A DNA stretch of 14,771 nt, taken from positions 1-14,771 of the forward strand of contig CALNBE010000202.1 in the NCBI GenBank assembly GCA_937874455.1, written 5' to 3'. The notes below the pieces were generated by a model, which worked only from the letters and a program-made list of their open reading frames with translations, was not told where the DNA came from and did no database searches. The position numbers were made by a program, and so were the translations under genes. Positions within the stretch are counted from its first letter, which is position 1. Each line of letters opens with the position of its first letter. This document shows, in pieces, positions 13,724 to 14,771 of this stretch. Source of the DNA: an uncultured Opitutia bacterium. GTDB taxonomy: Bacteria; Verrucomicrobiota; Verrucomicrobiia; Opitutales; UBA953.

Positions 13724-14771
13724 ATGGCGAAAAAATCCTCTCCCGCCCAGGCAACCTGGGGCGGCCGTTTCTCCGAAGGTCCGGCGGAGTTGATGCTCCG
13801 GTTCAGCGAGTCGGTGTCGTTTGACCGGCGGCTAGCGCCGTTCGACGTGCAGGGCAGCAAAGCGCAGGCGGCGATGCTGGCGAAGGGGGGGATTATCTCC
13901 TCGAAGGAACGCGACGCGATCCACAGGGGGCTTGATGCGATCTTGAAGGAAATCGCTGCCGGAAAATTTGTCTGGGACACCGCGCTGGAAGATGTCCACA
14001 TGAACATCGAGCAGGCGCTGAAAAAACGTGTCCCGGCGGCGGCAAAACTGCACACCGCGCGCAGCCGGAACGACCAAGTGGCGACGGACATGCGGTTGTT
14101 TTTCAAGGACGCGGCAGCGCGGGTGCGGGTCGCGCTCAAGGATTTGCTGGTGGTGCTGGTGGCGGCGGCGGAGGAATTTCAACAGGTTTACATCCCCGGC
14201 TACACCCACCTGCAGCGGGCCCAACCGGTGAGCATGGCGCATCATTTGCTGGCCTACGTGGAAATGTTTGGCCGCGACCAGGAGCGCTTCGCGGCGTTTG
14301 CCGAGCGCGCCAACTGGTGCCCGCTCGGCTCCGGTGCCATCGCCGGAACCACGCTGCCAATCGACCGGGAGTTTTCGGCGAAATACCTTGGCTTTGTCGA
14401 TGCCAAGGGTCGCCCGCAAGTGACGCCGAACAGCATGGACGCGGTGGCGGATCGCGACCTGTTTATCGAGTTTGCCTCGGCTTGCGCGCTCTGCGGCATC
14501 CATTTCTCCCGCGTCGCCGAGGACCTGATTTTGTGGAGCAGCACGGAGTTCGGTTTCGCGGTGATGCCCGACAGTTTCACCACCGGCTCCAGCCTGATGC
14601 CGCAGAAGAAAAATCCCGACTCGCTGGAAATTTTGCGCGGCAAGGCGGCGCGCCTGCAGGGAAACCTGACCACCCTGCTGACACTGACCAAGGGCCTGCC
14701 GCTCACCTACAATCGCGACTTGCAGGATGACAAGCCGCCGGTGTTCGACTCGCTCGACACCGTGGTGATCA
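13724..14771 (+). CDS. argH: Argininosuccinate lyase (3' end cut by the window)
   Basis: The first 349 codons of a cytoplasmic lyase that splits argininosuccinate into arginine and fumarate, the last step of arginine synthesis. The visible part includes the usual opening TWGGRFSEGP (11-20), EDVHMNIEQAL (89-99), LHTARSRNDQVATDMRLF (109-126), YTHLQRAQP with H162, and the fumarase/aspartase superfamily signature GSSLMPQKKNPDSLE (288-302) with the mobile catalytic-loop serines S289/S290. Full-length ArgH is about 460 residues, so roughly 110 are missing beyond the window edge; nothing suggests a break inside. The ATG at 13724 gives the family N-terminus, and a weak AGGG lies just before it. An in-frame GTG at 13706 is possible but less likely. 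It is divergent from the DUF5069-like gene. Confidence 0.95.
   Translation, partial: MAKKSSPAQATWGGRFSEGPAELMLRFSESVSFDRRLAPFDVQGSKAQAAMLAKGGIISSKERDAIHRGLDAILKEIAAGKFVWDTALEDVHMNIEQALKKRVPAAAKLHTARSRNDQVATDMRLFFKDAAARVRVALKDLLVVLVAAAEEFQQVYIPGYTHLQRAQPVSMAHHLLAYVEMFGRDQERFAAFAERANWCPLGSGAIAGTTLPIDREFSAKYLGFVDAKGRPQVTPNSMDAVADRDLFIEFASACALCGIHFSRVAEDLILWSSTEFGFAVMPDSFTTGSSLMPQKKNPDSLEILRGKAARLQGNLTTLLTLTKGLPLTYNRDLQDDKPPVFDSLDTVVI

Noticed and set aside
1..14771. CRISPR array, tRNA, rRNA or insertion sequence
   Set aside because: No regularly spaced repeats, no tRNA cloverleaf or rRNA segment, and no transposase or terminal inverted repeats were recognised on either strand.

Overview
The window looks like an origin-proximal piece of a chromosome from a member of the Verrucomicrobiota. 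This placement is an inference. It rests on a protein resembling DUF5069, a family I associate with Verrucomicrobiota and Planctomycetota, on the moderately high GC content, on almost complete absence of Shine-Dalgarno sequences before the starts, and on mnmE, mnmG, two parS sites and dnaN lying close together. Genus cannot be told from the sequence.

Left part (1-3740): bases 1-122 hold nothing I can name. A secreted class A-type acid phosphatase gene (minus strand) is divergent from a plus-strand pair, metY (O-acetylhomoserine sulfhydrylase) and mnmE (tRNA modification GTPase), which lie only 13 bases apart.

Centre (3741-6922): mnmE and its partner mnmG are separated by an Abi_2/AbiF-type HEPN protein gene. 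Its stop codon overlaps the mnmG start in an ATGA. The 125-base spacer before abi holds three consecutive hairpins, the last followed by a T-rich tract that ends six bases before the abi start. It may be an attenuator, a terminator or a small RNA partner of the Abi protein. Two identical, perfectly palindromic 16-base parS sites occur here, one inside the mnmG reading frame and one just after its stop. The 208-base spacer after mnmG also carries a strong hairpin without a T-tract.

Right-centre (6923-10246): a plus-strand run encodes an OmpR/PhoB-type response regulator, a membrane-less PhoR-like histidine kinase, cytidylate kinase (cmk) and a lysophosphatidate acyltransferase (plsC). It ends at a bidirectional terminator shared with the convergent dnaN.

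Right (10247-14771): the minus strand carries dnaN, a candidate oriC-like spacer with DnaA-box-like motifs, pssA (phosphatidylserine synthase), an orphan RelE/ParE-like toxin gene just upstream of pssA, and a DUF5069-like gene with its own terminator. The last gene, argH, is on the plus strand and runs off the end.

Functional themes are tRNA wobble-uridine modification (MnmE/MnmG), chromosome replication and segregation (DnaN, parS, possible oriC), phospholipid synthesis (PlsC, PssA, and CMK for CDP precursors), sulfur amino acid and arginine synthesis (MetY, ArgH), and two defence or toxin-like genes placed inside housekeeping operons.
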